Assembly (NCBI RefSeq): GCF_003063315.1 | Contig: NZ_NERV01000002.1 | Location: 868,001 to 932,000, forward strand | Direction of reading: 5' to 3' | Length of the DNA stretch: 64,000 nt | Source: Limnohabitans sp. T6-5 | GTDB taxonomy: Bacteria; Pseudomonadota; Gammaproteobacteria; Burkholderiales; Burkholderiaceae_C | Shown: positions 48,797-57,474 of the stretch, piece by piece | How positions within the stretch are numbered: position 1 is the stretch's first letter | How the letters are laid out: every line of letters begins with the position of its first letter | Made by a program: the position numbers and the translations under genes | The notes under the pieces: model-generated | What the model was told of the DNA's origin: nothing | The model's input: only the letters and a program-made list of their open reading frames with translations | The model's database searches: none

Positions 48797-50293
48797 ATGC
48801 ATCCCCACACCCTTTTTGCGGCCATTGACCTCGGCTCTAACAGCTTCCGACTGGAAATTGGTCATTTGGATGCGGGTCATTTGCGACGTGTGGAATACAT
48901 CAAAGAAACCGTGCGTCAAGGCAACGGGCTCGATGATGAGCGCAACTTGACCGTAGAAGCGATGCAACGCGGATGGGATTGTCTGGCGAGATTTGGAGAA
49001 AGAATTTGCGGATTCAAAGCCCGCCAGGTTCGTGCCGTGGCCACGCAAACGCTGCGTGAGGCACGCAACCGCGAGGTATTTTTGGAAAAAGCCAAAGCGA
49101 TTCTGGGCTTTCCAATTGAAGTGATTACAGGACGGGAAGAAGCCCGACTGATTTATCTGGGTGTCTCACACTTGCTGCCGCAATCAGACGAGCGCCGCTT
49201 GGTGATCGACATTGGCGGCAGGTCGACAGAGCTGATCCTCGGCCAGCACGCAGAAGCCAAGGCACTCGAGTCCTACCGCGTCGGCAGTGTGGGCTGGTCC
49301 ATGAAATATTTCGCCGACGGTCTTTGGACCAACGCATCATTCAAAGCCGCTGAAATTGCCGCCAAAGCTGTATTGGATGAAGCACAAACCATCTATACCC
49401 GAGACAGTTGGGACACATGTTATGGCTCATCGGGCACCGTGGGTGCGGTGGCCGATGTGCTGACATTGGCGGGGTGGCCACCAGGCATCGTCAACCGCGA
49501 AGGACTCGACTGGCTCAAGGACAAATTGCTCAAAGCGCAAAAATCAGACAACTTGCGCATTGAAGGCGTCAAAGAAGATCGCAAGCCAGTCATTGGTGGT
49601 GGTCTCGCTGTCTTGAGAGCCCTGTTTGACCTTCTGCAAATCAACCAAATGTTCGCCGCGCAAGGCGCCCTTCGCCATGGCGCCTTGTACGATCTGCTGG
49701 ACAGGGAAAGTCCGCAAACCGATGTGCGCTCCAACATGATCGAGTGGCTTACCCACAGATTTGGAGTAGACATGGCCCAAGCTGAGCGCGTCTCACATAC
49801 AGCACAATGCCTTTTGTCACCACTGATACAAAGCACAGATAAGGACTACACCGAACGGCATTTGAGAAAAGTCCATTGGGCATCTCATTTACATGAAGTC
49901 GGCATGCACATTGCGCACAGTGATTACTACAAGCACGGCGCCTATATTCTGGACAACACCGATCTTCCGGGCTTCACCATTGATGAGCTGCACCGTCTGA
50001 GCCAGTTGGTCCTCGGGCATCGTGGCAAACTGCGAAAACTCGAGGCTGAACTGCACAATCCTTTGTTCGTTCAGCAACTGATGGCGCTGCGTCTGGCAGT
50101 GATCTTTTGTCATGCTCGCCGAGACCCCGACATCAGCAGTGTGCAGCTGCGTTGCGATGTGATGCGCCGCAACGCGCGATTAAGCTTCCAAAGCACCTGG
50201 ACAGAACAATGGCCGCAATCAGCGCACCTGCTGCGAGAAGAGGCCGAAGCCTGGCAAAAAATCGGCTGGAATTTGCATATGGAAGTCCTCTAA
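48797..50293 (+). CDS. ppx: Exopolyphosphatase (Ppx/GppA family)
   Basis: 498 aa. ASKHA-type phosphatase that releases phosphate from polyphosphate ends. The phosphate loops are FAAIDLGSNSFRLEIG at the N terminus and LVIDIGGRSTELILG (about residues 135-149). The catalytic Glu region TGREEARLIYLGV and the C-terminal HD-like domain (HWASHLHEVGMHIAHSDYYKH) are present. It could instead act on pppGpp. The gene is beside the histone-like, sixA and ppk1 genes. Confidence 0.94.
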   Translation: MHPHTLFAAIDLGSNSFRLEIGHLDAGHLRRVEYIKETVRQGNGLDDERNLTVEAMQRGWDCLARFGERICGFKARQVRAVATQTLREARNREVFLEKAKAILGFPIEVITGREEARLIYLGVSHLLPQSDERRLVIDIGGRSTELILGQHAEAKALESYRVGSVGWSMKYFADGLWTNASFKAAEIAAKAVLDEAQTIYTRDSWDTCYGSSGTVGAVADVLTLAGWPPGIVNREGLDWLKDKLLKAQKSDNLRIEGVKEDRKPVIGGGLAVLRALFDLLQINQMFAAQGALRHGALYDLLDRESPQTDVRSNMIEWLTHRFGVDMAQAERVSHTAQCLLSPLIQSTDKDYTERHLRKVHWASHLHEVGMHIAHSDYYKHGAYILDNTDLPGFTIDELHRLSQLVLGHRGKLRKLEAELHNPLFVQQLMALRLAVIFCHARRDPDISSVQLRCDVMRRNARLSFQSTWTEQWPQSAHLLREEAEAWQKIGWNLHMEVL

Positions 50294-50356
50294 AAACGGT
50301 ATTGAACAGCCTGAGTTAACAGCCCAAACTGGATGCACCGTTAAAAAGAGGACCCC

Positions 50357-50899
50357 ATGACCACATCCAACAACAAAACAACCAACACTGCATTGACAAA
50401 ACCCGAAACAAACCCAGTGGCATCCGCTGATTTGTCCAACGCCTTGGCCACCAAAGCAGCAGTACCTGCCAATGCACAGAAAACGTCCAAGCCCAGCAGA
50501 AAAAGTACCGCAAAATCTCCTGCATCCAAGACCCGCGTGAAAACAGCAACGACACCTGGGGCCGCCAAGAAAGCTCAAGCCACTCAAAAATCCCCATCTA
50601 CAAAAGTTGCACGGCCTGCCACAAAAACAGTCCCAAGCGAAAACGCCCCCCCCAGCAAAGTCAAAGCCGGGAAAGAAAAGAAAATAAAAATCGTGCGCGA
50701 CAACTTCACCCTTCCGAAGACAGAACTTGCACAATTGGCCGATATGAAAAAACGTGCCCTGACATTGGGCATGGTCAGCAAGAAAAGTGAGCTCATCCGA
50801 GCGGGTCTGCAACTGCTGTCCGGATCGCCAGACCTGGCCTTCAAAAAGGCATTGACAGACGTGCCCACCATCAAAACGGGGCGTAACAGAAAAGGCTGA
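50357..50899 (+). CDS. Histone H1-like basic protein with C-terminal helix segment
   Basis: 180 aa. Residues 1-105 are low-complexity, rich in Lys, Ala, Pro, Thr and Ser, like the histone-like tails of beta-proteobacteria. Residues 113-160 form a conserved, more ordered block (IKIVRDNFTLPKTELAQLAD ... KKSELIRAGLQLL) that looks like a short DNA-binding or ribbon-helix-helix fold. A role in nucleoid or polyphosphate binding is a guess. The gene sits between ppx and the convergent sixA gene; similar proteins occur next to ppk genes in Comamonadaceae, as far as I recall. Confidence 0.8.
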   Translation: MTTSNNKTTNTALTKPETNPVASADLSNALATKAAVPANAQKTSKPSRKSTAKSPASKTRVKTATTPGAAKKAQATQKSPSTKVARPATKTVPSENAPPSKVKAGKEKKIKIVRDNFTLPKTELAQLADMKKRALTLGMVSKKSELIRAGLQLLSGSPDLAFKKALTDVPTIKTGRNRKG

Positions 50900-50914
50900 A
50901 TGCAAGAAGCTGCA

Positions 50915-51379
50915 TCAAAGTCTGTCGGGCACCGTGACCGACATGATCACCGTCTGCGGGGCATGTCCCTCGCGGTGACGACTGCGTAGCCACCAAATGG
51001 CACCTTTTCGAATGGGGCAAGGTCCATTCCCCATGTTCAAAAGACGAGAGGCCAAAAGCCCCAACGAAGGCTGATGGCCCACCAGAACCACCGCGTTTTT
51101 GGCATCGGGCCAGCCTGCTGCCTCCAGCAAATCATCCACATTCGCACCTGGCGAAAGGGCATCACGAATTTTGTATTTTCGCCCCAAAGCATGGACCGTT
51201 TGCTCAGCCCTCACGGCAGGGCTGCAGAGAATTCGGGCGCCTTCGGGCAACTGACGTTCCAACCATGCCGCCATGCGGCTGGCATGCTTTTGTCCTCGCG
51301 CCGTCAAAGCCCGCTCCAGATCATTTTGGCCAGTCTCCAAATCGAAGGCCTCCGCATGTCGCCATAAGATCAAGTCCAT
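50915..51379 (-). CDS. sixA: SixA-like phosphohistidine phosphatase
   Basis: 154-aa histidine phosphatase of the phosphoglycerate mutase superfamily. The catalytic motif is ILWRHAEAFD (RHA in place of RHG), and the second site is VVLVGHQPSLG. SixA dephosphorylates phosphohistidine on relay proteins; the partner here is unknown. It lies 7 bases downstream of ppk1 in the same direction and is probably in its transcript. Confidence 0.88.
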   Translation of the reverse strand: MDLILWRHAEAFDLETGQNDLERALTARGQKHASRMAAWLERQLPEGARILCSPAVRAEQTVHALGRKYKIRDALSPGANVDDLLEAAGWPDAKNAVVLVGHQPSLGLLASRLLNMGNGPCPIRKGAIWWLRSRHREGHAPQTVIMSVTVPDRL

Positions 51380-51386
51380 GTAGTGG

Positions 51387-53471
51387 TTACTCCTGTCTTG
51401 CTGCGCTGTAGCGGGCCATCAATGCGCTTTGCGCGCTGTGCCCGGGTGCATGAAGGCCCACCCGGTGGTAGCGCCCATCGGCCCCCAAATCCCATGCATC
51501 ACGGCTGTCATGCAAATAAGCAAGAATGCATTCATCAATGATGCGCTGACGCAGCGCGGGATCGTTGACCGGCCATGCCAGTTCAACACGACGCATCATG
51601 TTGCGACTCATCCAGTCGGCACTGGACAAGTACAACGACTCGTCATGACCGGCACGGAAATAGAACACCCGTGAATGTTCCAGAAAACGACCGATCACCG
51701 AGCGCACACGGATGTTTTCGCTCACCCCCGGCAGCCCGGCAGGCAACATGCATGCTCCGCGAACAATCAGATCTATCTGTGCGCCCTGTTGCCCTGCGGT
51801 CAGTAAGGCCTCGATCATGGGCTCATCGGTCAACGCGTTCATTTTGATCACGATACGCCCCTCCAGGCCCGCGGCTGCGGCATCACCAGCGGCTTGAATC
51901 CGTGCAAGCATCTGAGCATGCAAATGGAATGGCGCAACCAGCAAACGCTTCATTCTGGGCAGCCGACTCTGGCTGGCCAAATGCAAAAACAAATGGTCCA
52001 TGTCTGCCGTGATGTCTGCATCGCACGTCAAATAGCTTATATCGGTGTACAGACGTGCTGTCCGCGGGTTGTAATTGCCCGTCGACAAATGGCCATAACG
52101 GCGCAAGGTTTTGCCTTCCCGCCGCGTCACCAACAGCATCTTGGCGTGTGTCTTGAGTCCCACCACGCCGTAAACCACCTGGGCACCAATAGACTCCAGT
52201 TTCTCGGCCCAGTTGATGTTGGCTTCTTCATCAAATCGAGCTTTGAGCTCCACCACAGCCGTAACCTCCTTGCCTTGTCGCACGGCTTCTCGCAGCAAAT
52301 CAATCATGACTGGATCATTGCCAGTGCGGTAAATGGTTTGCTTGATGGCCAACACTTGCGGGTCGAAAGCGGCTTCCCGCAAAAAAGCCAGGACACCATC
52401 AAAGCTTTCGAAGGGTTGGTGAATCACCACATCGCCCAAGCGCATCCGAGCCATCACCGAGCAGTGGCTGGACAGCTGCACTGGAAAACTGGCTTTGTAA
52501 GGGGGAAAGAGTAATTGCGGGGCCTTGACCAAATCGATCAGTTGCATCAACCGCACCAGATTCACCGGCCCGTTGACTCGAAACACTGACAGTGCAGGCA
52601 ATTGGAATTCTTGGCGCAAGAATTCGGCCAACCGCAGCGAGCAGTCTGAGGACACTTCCAGGCGCACCGCCTGACCGTAATGTCTGTGGACCAGTCCTTG
52701 ACGCAAAGCTGTTCGCAGATTGTCCACATCATCTTCATCGACCGCCAGATCCGAGTGGCGCGTCACCCTGAACTGAGAAAACTGACCGACTTCACGGCCA
52801 GGAAACAATTCGGCCAAATGTGCCCTTATCACACTGGATAACAGCACAAACGCCGTGGCACCGCCACTAATTTTCGATGGCAAGGGAATCAATCTGGGCA
52901 GAATACGCGGCACTTTGACGATAGCGATTTCATTGGCACGACCAAAGACGTCCTTGCCTGACAGCTGAACAATGAAATTCAAGGACTTGTTGGCCACTTG
53001 AGGGAACGGGTGTGCAGGATCGAGCCCGACCGGCACCAGCAGCGGCTGAACTTCTGTTTGAAAATAGTGGCGCACCCACCGCCGTTGCCCAGCATTACGC
53101 TCACCATGGGACAAGATCTGAATACCTTGACGCTCAAATGCGGGCAATAAATCATCGTTGTATAGCTTGTATTGACGCGCCACCATGGCATTGACTTGAG
53201 CGGTGATAGCTTCCAGGCTGAGTTGCGTATAGGGTCCGGCGGTCAAACCTTGCAGGGCGCCCATCACATGCGGCTCGGCCCTGACCTCGAAAAATTCGTC
53301 AATATTGGACGACACGATACACATGTAGCGCAATCTTTCCAGAACAGGAACCTCTGCACGGTGCGCCCAATCCAGCACCCGTTCGTTGAAAGACAGAATG
53401 CTCAGATCCCGATCCAGCAATACGGATTTTTCAGGAGATTTGTCGCTCACCGCGACCTTGGAACTCGACAT
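51387..53471 (-). CDS. ppk1: Polyphosphate kinase 1
   Basis: 694-aa membrane-associated enzyme that makes polyphosphate from ATP. The start fits the PPK1 pattern LLDRDLSILSFNERVLDWA. The phosphohistidine lies in GLKTHAKMLLV and the second His in LEHSRVFYF; conserved YRTGNDP and RRVELAWPV occur too. sixA follows. The upstream gap may hold a Pho box. Confidence 0.96.
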   Translation of the reverse strand: MSSSKVAVSDKSPEKSVLLDRDLSILSFNERVLDWAHRAEVPVLERLRYMCIVSSNIDEFFEVRAEPHVMGALQGLTAGPYTQLSLEAITAQVNAMVARQYKLYNDDLLPAFERQGIQILSHGERNAGQRRWVRHYFQTEVQPLLVPVGLDPAHPFPQVANKSLNFIVQLSGKDVFGRANEIAIVKVPRILPRLIPLPSKISGGATAFVLLSSVIRAHLAELFPGREVGQFSQFRVTRHSDLAVDEDDVDNLRTALRQGLVHRHYGQAVRLEVSSDCSLRLAEFLRQEFQLPALSVFRVNGPVNLVRLMQLIDLVKAPQLLFPPYKASFPVQLSSHCSVMARMRLGDVVIHQPFESFDGVLAFLREAAFDPQVLAIKQTIYRTGNDPVMIDLLREAVRQGKEVTAVVELKARFDEEANINWAEKLESIGAQVVYGVVGLKTHAKMLLVTRREGKTLRRYGHLSTGNYNPRTARLYTDISYLTCDADITADMDHLFLHLASQSRLPRMKRLLVAPFHLHAQMLARIQAAGDAAAAGLEGRIVIKMNALTDEPMIEALLTAGQQGAQIDLIVRGACMLPAGLPGVSENIRVRSVIGRFLEHSRVFYFRAGHDESLYLSSADWMSRNMMRRVELAWPVNDPALRQRIIDECILAYLHDSRDAWDLGADGRYHRVGLHAPGHSAQSALMARYSAARQE

Positions 53472-53519
53472 ATCACCACACTCTCATTGGAATCACAACG
53501 ATCGTAAAAAATCAGCAAC

Positions 53520-54590
53520 TCAATTTATTGACAGTTCAGTGAATGATTCCGTCAATTTATCGTCACTGCGACAAGGCACCAGATGCGCTGCAAACAATCG
53601 GGCCGTTTCAGGCCAATCAAAGGACATGGCGCGCCTGCGCGCTTCCACTCGTGGCACGCGGCTGGCCTGGGCAACAGCCAATGCCAAGTCCTCATTCAAA
53701 ACGCCGCCCCAGACTTGGCCTGTGTCGGAGCCCAACACCTGCAAGGGGCCATCTACGGGGTAAGCGGCCACAGGCGTGCCGCAGGCCATGGACTCCAGCA
53801 TTACCAAGCCAAAGGTTTCATTGCGTGACGGAAACACAAACACATCGGCCGCGGCATAAATTCGGGCCAACTGCTCGCGTGGCAAAACGCCCAACCACAC
53901 CACACCCGGATATTTCTTGCGCAACGAAGCTTCCAATGGTCCCACTCCACACACTATGCGAGTGCCTGGAAGTTTCAAACTCAAAAATGCATCAATGTTT
54001 TTTTCGTACGAGACACGACCCACGAACAGGCTCAGGGGCCTGGGCAAGCCTGCGAACTCGGCACACGCCAATGGTTGCTCATGGTATTGAAACAACCGCA
54101 AATCAACTCCGTGTGTCCAGAGCTTGAGTTGAACAAATTTTCTAGACTGAAGCATATTCAGGACGCCTTGCGTTGGCACCATCACGCCCGAAGATGGACG
54201 GTGAAATCTGCGAAACAACGCATAACCCCACGACAAGGGAATCCGCAATGCGGCATGCAGTATCTCGGGAAATTTGGTGTGAAATGCTGTGGTGAAAGCC
54301 AGTCGGCGCCTCATGCAATACCCCCTCCCCGACCACCCCAAGGGTCCTTCAGTAGCTAAATGAATCGCATCGGGCTGCAAGGTATCAAGCATCTGCGCCA
54401 AAGCCTTGTCAGGATGCACGGCCAGATCTATGCCTTTGTAGCCCGGGCATGGCCGATTTTTGAAAAGCCCCGGATGGATCACCTGTACCTCAACCTCCAA
54501 GGGAGTCAATGCCTGGACCAGCTCCTGCAAGGTAATGACGACCCCATTGACTTGTGGATGCCACGCGTCAGTGATCAATGCCAACTTCAT
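53520..54590 (-). CDS. GT4-type glycosyltransferase, candidate glycolipid synthase
   Basis: 356-aa GT-B glycosyltransferase. The N-terminal DAWHPQVNGVVITLQELVQAL fits GT4 enzymes that act on diacylglycerol or phosphatidylinositol. The C-terminal donor domain carries FVGRVSYEKN and the EX7E motif SRNETFGLVMLE. Its start overlaps the metallophosphoesterase stop by 4 bases. Taken with that partner, it resembles the Agt enzymes that put sugar on diacylglycerol when phosphate is scarce. UDP-glucose is a likely donor, but is not shown. Confidence 0.87.
   Translation of the reverse strand: MKLALITDAWHPQVNGVVITLQELVQALTPLEVEVQVIHPGLFKNRPCPGYKGIDLAVHPDKALAQMLDTLQPDAIHLATEGPLGWSGRGYCMRRRLAFTTAFHTKFPEILHAALRIPLSWGYALFRRFHRPSSGVMVPTQGVLNMLQSRKFVQLKLWTHGVDLRLFQYHEQPLACAEFAGLPRPLSLFVGRVSYEKNIDAFLSLKLPGTRIVCGVGPLEASLRKKYPGVVWLGVLPREQLARIYAAADVFVFPSRNETFGLVMLESMACGTPVAAYPVDGPLQVLGSDTGQVWGGVLNEDLALAVAQASRVPRVEARRRAMSFDWPETARLFAAHLVPCRSDDKLTESFTELSIN
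53528..53545 (-). promoter_or_regulatory. Candidate Pho box ahead of ppk1
   Basis: On the minus strand CATTCAC-TGAA-CTGTCAA lies 57 bases before the ppk1 start, inside the last codons of the GT4 gene. It matches 11 of 14 positions of two CTGTCAY half-sites by eye. A matching -10 at the usual distance is not obvious, so this is tentative. Confidence 0.4.
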
Positions 54591-55510
54591 GCAGCGTGCT
54601 CCTTCATCAACTTTTCACGCACGGTCACCGCTGGGGACGATCTCCAATAGATGATTTCCAATCGGCCATCAGCATGCTCGACCAAAGCAGTTCGACTCTC
54701 GACCCAATCACCATCGTTGCAATACAGCACGCCGTTGACATCGCGAATTTCGGCATGGTGAATATGCCCACACACCACACCGTCATAACCTCGACGTTGC
54801 GCCTCTTGCGCCACGGCCACTTCAAAGTCGCTGATGAAATTGACTGCCTTTTTAACCTTCAATTTCAGGTATGCCGACAAGGACCAATAATCCAGTCCCA
54901 AGCGTACACGGGCACTGTTGAGGTGACGGTTGAATCGCAGTGTCAATTCATACAGCCAGTCACCCAAATACGCCAGCCATTTGGCGCACTGGATCACGCC
55001 ATCAAAATAATCCCCATGAATCACCCACAGTTTTTGGCCTGTGAGCGTGGTGTGGCAGGTTTCATGAATCACCTCAATGCCACCAAATGCGTGACCGACA
55101 AAATGGCGCGCAAACTCATCGTGGTTGCCGGGCACATAAATCACGCGACAACCTTTGCGCGCTCGGCGCAACAGTTTTTGCAGCACATCGTTGTGACTTT
55201 GAGGCCAAAACCAGCGACGACGCAACTGCCAGCCGTCCACAATGTCGCCAACCAGGTACAAAGTGTCGCTGGGGTGGTGCTTCAAAAAATCCAGCAGAGC
55301 TTCTGCCTGAAATCCCGGCGTTCCGATGTGCAGGTCTGAAATGAATATCGCCCGAAAACGGGCACGCCCCTCAACCGCATCATCGTCCTCCAAGTGACTG
55401 GTTTCCTTGAACCCGTTCAGCATTTCTGCCGCGATAAATTCTTGACCGACACCTGCATGAGGCCCATCAAACAACATGGCTTTTTGCAAGGCAGCGAATG
55501 ACATGTTCAA
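54587..55510 (-). CDS. LpxH/PlcP-type metallophosphoesterase
   Basis: 307-aa calcineurin-like phosphoesterase; a second ATG lies at 55504. Metal motifs are FISDLHIG, GDIVDGW, PGNHDEF, VIHGDYFD and CGHIHHAEI, all intact. General annotation would be UDP-2,3-diacylglucosamine diphosphatase. However, the segment WPQSHNDVLQKLLRRARKG and the Agt-type glycosyltransferase partner look like PlcP, the phospholipase C-like enzyme that clears phospholipids to diacylglycerol during phosphate starvation. The two roles cannot be told apart without assay or tree. It overlaps olsB and the GT4 gene by 4 bases each. Confidence 0.85.
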   Translation of the reverse strand: MNMSFAALQKAMLFDGPHAGVGQEFIAAEMLNGFKETSHLEDDDAVEGRARFRAIFISDLHIGTPGFQAEALLDFLKHHPSDTLYLVGDIVDGWQLRRRWFWPQSHNDVLQKLLRRARKGCRVIYVPGNHDEFARHFVGHAFGGIEVIHETCHTTLTGQKLWVIHGDYFDGVIQCAKWLAYLGDWLYELTLRFNRHLNSARVRLGLDYWSLSAYLKLKVKKAVNFISDFEVAVAQEAQRRGYDGVVCGHIHHAEIRDVNGVLYCNDGDWVESRTALVEHADGRLEIIYWRSSPAVTVREKLMKEHAA

Positions 55511-56349
55511 ACCGATCCGGCGAAATGCTTGCGGTAACGTGCAGGCAAATCTGCCGTACGCATCATCATGGGCAGATCGGCCGTATTGAAGTCAGGATCC
55601 CAGGCCGGTGCGCCCAAGACCTTGGCGCCCAATCTCAAATACCCTTTGATCAGAGCAGGCGGCTCAATCATCAGCTGACCGTTGAGCTCTTCAACTGGCA
55701 GTGCCAAACGTGGACGCACATGGTATTGAATGGATGCCAGATGTGTTTCACGCAACTGATTCCAGATGCTGGCTGCCGCATCACCACTGACCACCCCGTT
55801 GTGCAACATCGGAATGCTGGCACAGCCGATCATCACGTCCAGACGGTTGCGCTCCATGAATTCAAACAACGCGCCCCACAAAGCCATGATCACCCCGCCC
55901 TGGCGGTGTTCGGCATGCACGCAGCTGCGACCCAGCTCCACCATGCGGTTGCGCATGTCGCGCAAGCGCGTCAAATCAAACTCGGTGTCACTGTACGTGC
56001 TGCCTGCGCGCTTGGCTTGCGCAGGGGTCAGCACTCGGTAGGTGCCCACCACACTGCCCGTGTGGGTGTCACGTACCAGCAGGTGCTCGCAATAATCGTC
56101 AAACAGATCAATGTCGTGGCCTGCGATTTTGGCGGACAAACGCGCGCCCATCTCGGTACCAAAAATGTCGAACCTCAGTCGCTGCGCTTCGCGCACTTCG
56201 TCTTGATGTTTTGCCCAAGTAACCTCAATAGCGCTTTTGGCGCGACAAGGCAGGAAATCAACAGCGGAGTTGGACTGCGCCGGATGAAGCGACCCCCTGG
56301 GCAAACTGAGTGGGGACAGTGCAAACGTGGGGTTGGGTAACTCTCTCAT
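55507..56349 (-). CDS. olsB: OlsB-like ornithine N-acyltransferase (GNAT fold)
   Basis: 280-aa protein that would put a 3-hydroxyacyl chain on ornithine, first step of phosphate-free ornithine lipid synthesis. Motifs are EAQRLRFDIFGTEMGA, VGTYRVLTPAQAKRAG, VELGRSCVHAEHRQGG and the GCASIPM stretch, matching OlsB/hemolysin-like acyltransferases. The start follows AAGGAGAAGATGCC. It is the first gene of a 3-gene overlap with the metallophosphoesterase and the GT4 gene. The second enzyme, OlsA, is not in the window. Confidence 0.85.
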   Translation of the reverse strand: MRELPNPTFALSPLSLPRGSLHPAQSNSAVDFLPCRAKSAIEVTWAKHQDEVREAQRLRFDIFGTEMGARLSAKIAGHDIDLFDDYCEHLLVRDTHTGSVVGTYRVLTPAQAKRAGSTYSDTEFDLTRLRDMRNRMVELGRSCVHAEHRQGGVIMALWGALFEFMERNRLDVMIGCASIPMLHNGVVSGDAAASIWNQLRETHLASIQYHVRPRLALPVEELNGQLMIEPPALIKGYLRLGAKVLGAPAWDPDFNTADLPMMMRTADLPARYRKHFAGSV

Positions 56350-56416
56350 GGCATCTTCTCCTTGGTGATCCTGTCTGGATCATCGAAGGAGGGGATGACA
56401 TCAAAAAGTCATTCGC

Positions 56417-56434
56417 GTGAAGTTTTCATGACCA
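56417..56434 (-). promoter_or_regulatory. Weak candidate Pho box ahead of olsB
   Basis: On the minus strand TGGTCAT-GAAA-ACTTCAC lies 68 bases before the olsB start; 9 of 14 positions agree with CTGTCAY half-sites. The half TGGTCAT is like AGGTCAT of the pstS box. A -10 is weak. Tentative. Confidence 0.3.
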
Positions 56435-56446
56435 AGAACCATGATT

Positions 56447-57433
56447 TCAAAAGTCAATGACCACATTGCCCAAGGTCTGTCCCGCCTCGACCAGGCGATG
56501 CGCATGCGCCACTTGATCCAGCGTGCAGCGCGCACCAATGGTGTGAATCAATGACTGCGACAGTAGCAAATCATTCAGGCGTGCCAAGGCAGCAATCCGA
56601 TCCGCTGGCGTCAGGTCATAGACGAGAAAGAACTTGACCCCCATCGACTGAAACAACCAGGGCCTGAAAGGCATGCTGACGTCAGGCGCGTTGGAGCCAT
56701 AACAAACCACTTGGCCATGCGCTGCCAATGCACCTTGTGCAGCCCAGCTCGCTGTTGTCGAAAAATCCATGTCAATGATCACAGAAGCCCCGCGGCCTTG
56801 CGTCAGCGTCTTGACCCGTTCTGGCACCGATTCGGTTTTGTAATAAATGGCCTCCTTCATGCCTGCAGCTTGTGCATGTTGCGCTTTGGCTGGCGAGCCG
56901 ACGGTGCCCAACACATGGCCACCCGCCTGAGTCACCATTTGAGTGATGTAGTGCCCCACAGCCGAAGACGCACCCGTGACCAGCACCGTTTGGCCGCGCA
57001 AATTACCCGCCAAACGCTCAGCCAGGATCACGGCTTGCACAGCTGTGAGTCCGGGTATGCCCATGCAAGCCCCGGCAGCGAAATCCGTACCCTGCGGCAG
57101 TGGCACCGCTTGGGCTTGCGGCAATGCGATGAGCTCCGCACAAGTGCCCCAAGGGCGCTGCCATTGACCATTCCAGACCCAGACCCGCTCGCCTACGCGG
57201 GAAGCGGCCACACCTGCCCCGACGGCTTCAATCACACCTGCCCCATCGCTGTGAGGCACGATCAAAGGATCGGTCAAAGGCTTGGCGCGACGAGATTTAA
57301 CGTCCGAGGGATTCACGCCTGAGGTCATCAGGCGAACCAAAACCTCCCCTGCGGCGGGTTCTGGGGTAGGCAATTCACCCACCACCATCACGTCTTGGGC
57401 CTCACCGTTTTGGGTATACCAGGCAGCTTTCAT
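56447..57433 (-). CDS. Zinc-type alcohol dehydrogenase/quinone reductase family protein
   Basis: 328-aa medium-chain dehydrogenase/reductase. The N-terminal GroES-like domain has PHSDGAGVIEAVGAGV and VNPSDVKSRRA; the NADPH-binding loop is VTGASSAVGHYITQM. No zinc-ligand cluster is evident, so it belongs to the quinone oxidoreductase-like (QOR) branch. Substrate unknown. It stands alone; the TauE gene is 41 bases upstream in the same direction. Confidence 0.88.
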   Translation of the reverse strand: MKAAWYTQNGEAQDVMVVGELPTPEPAAGEVLVRLMTSGVNPSDVKSRRAKPLTDPLIVPHSDGAGVIEAVGAGVAASRVGERVWVWNGQWQRPWGTCAELIALPQAQAVPLPQGTDFAAGACMGIPGLTAVQAVILAERLAGNLRGQTVLVTGASSAVGHYITQMVTQAGGHVLGTVGSPAKAQHAQAAGMKEAIYYKTESVPERVKTLTQGRGASVIIDMDFSTTASWAAQGALAAHGQVVCYGSNAPDVSMPFRPWLFQSMGVKFFLVYDLTPADRIAALARLNDLLLSQSLIHTIGARCTLDQVAHAHRLVEAGQTLGNVVIDF

Positions 57434-57474
57434 GACAAGTTTGCTTTCAATGATCGAAATAAGTTGTTTTCACG

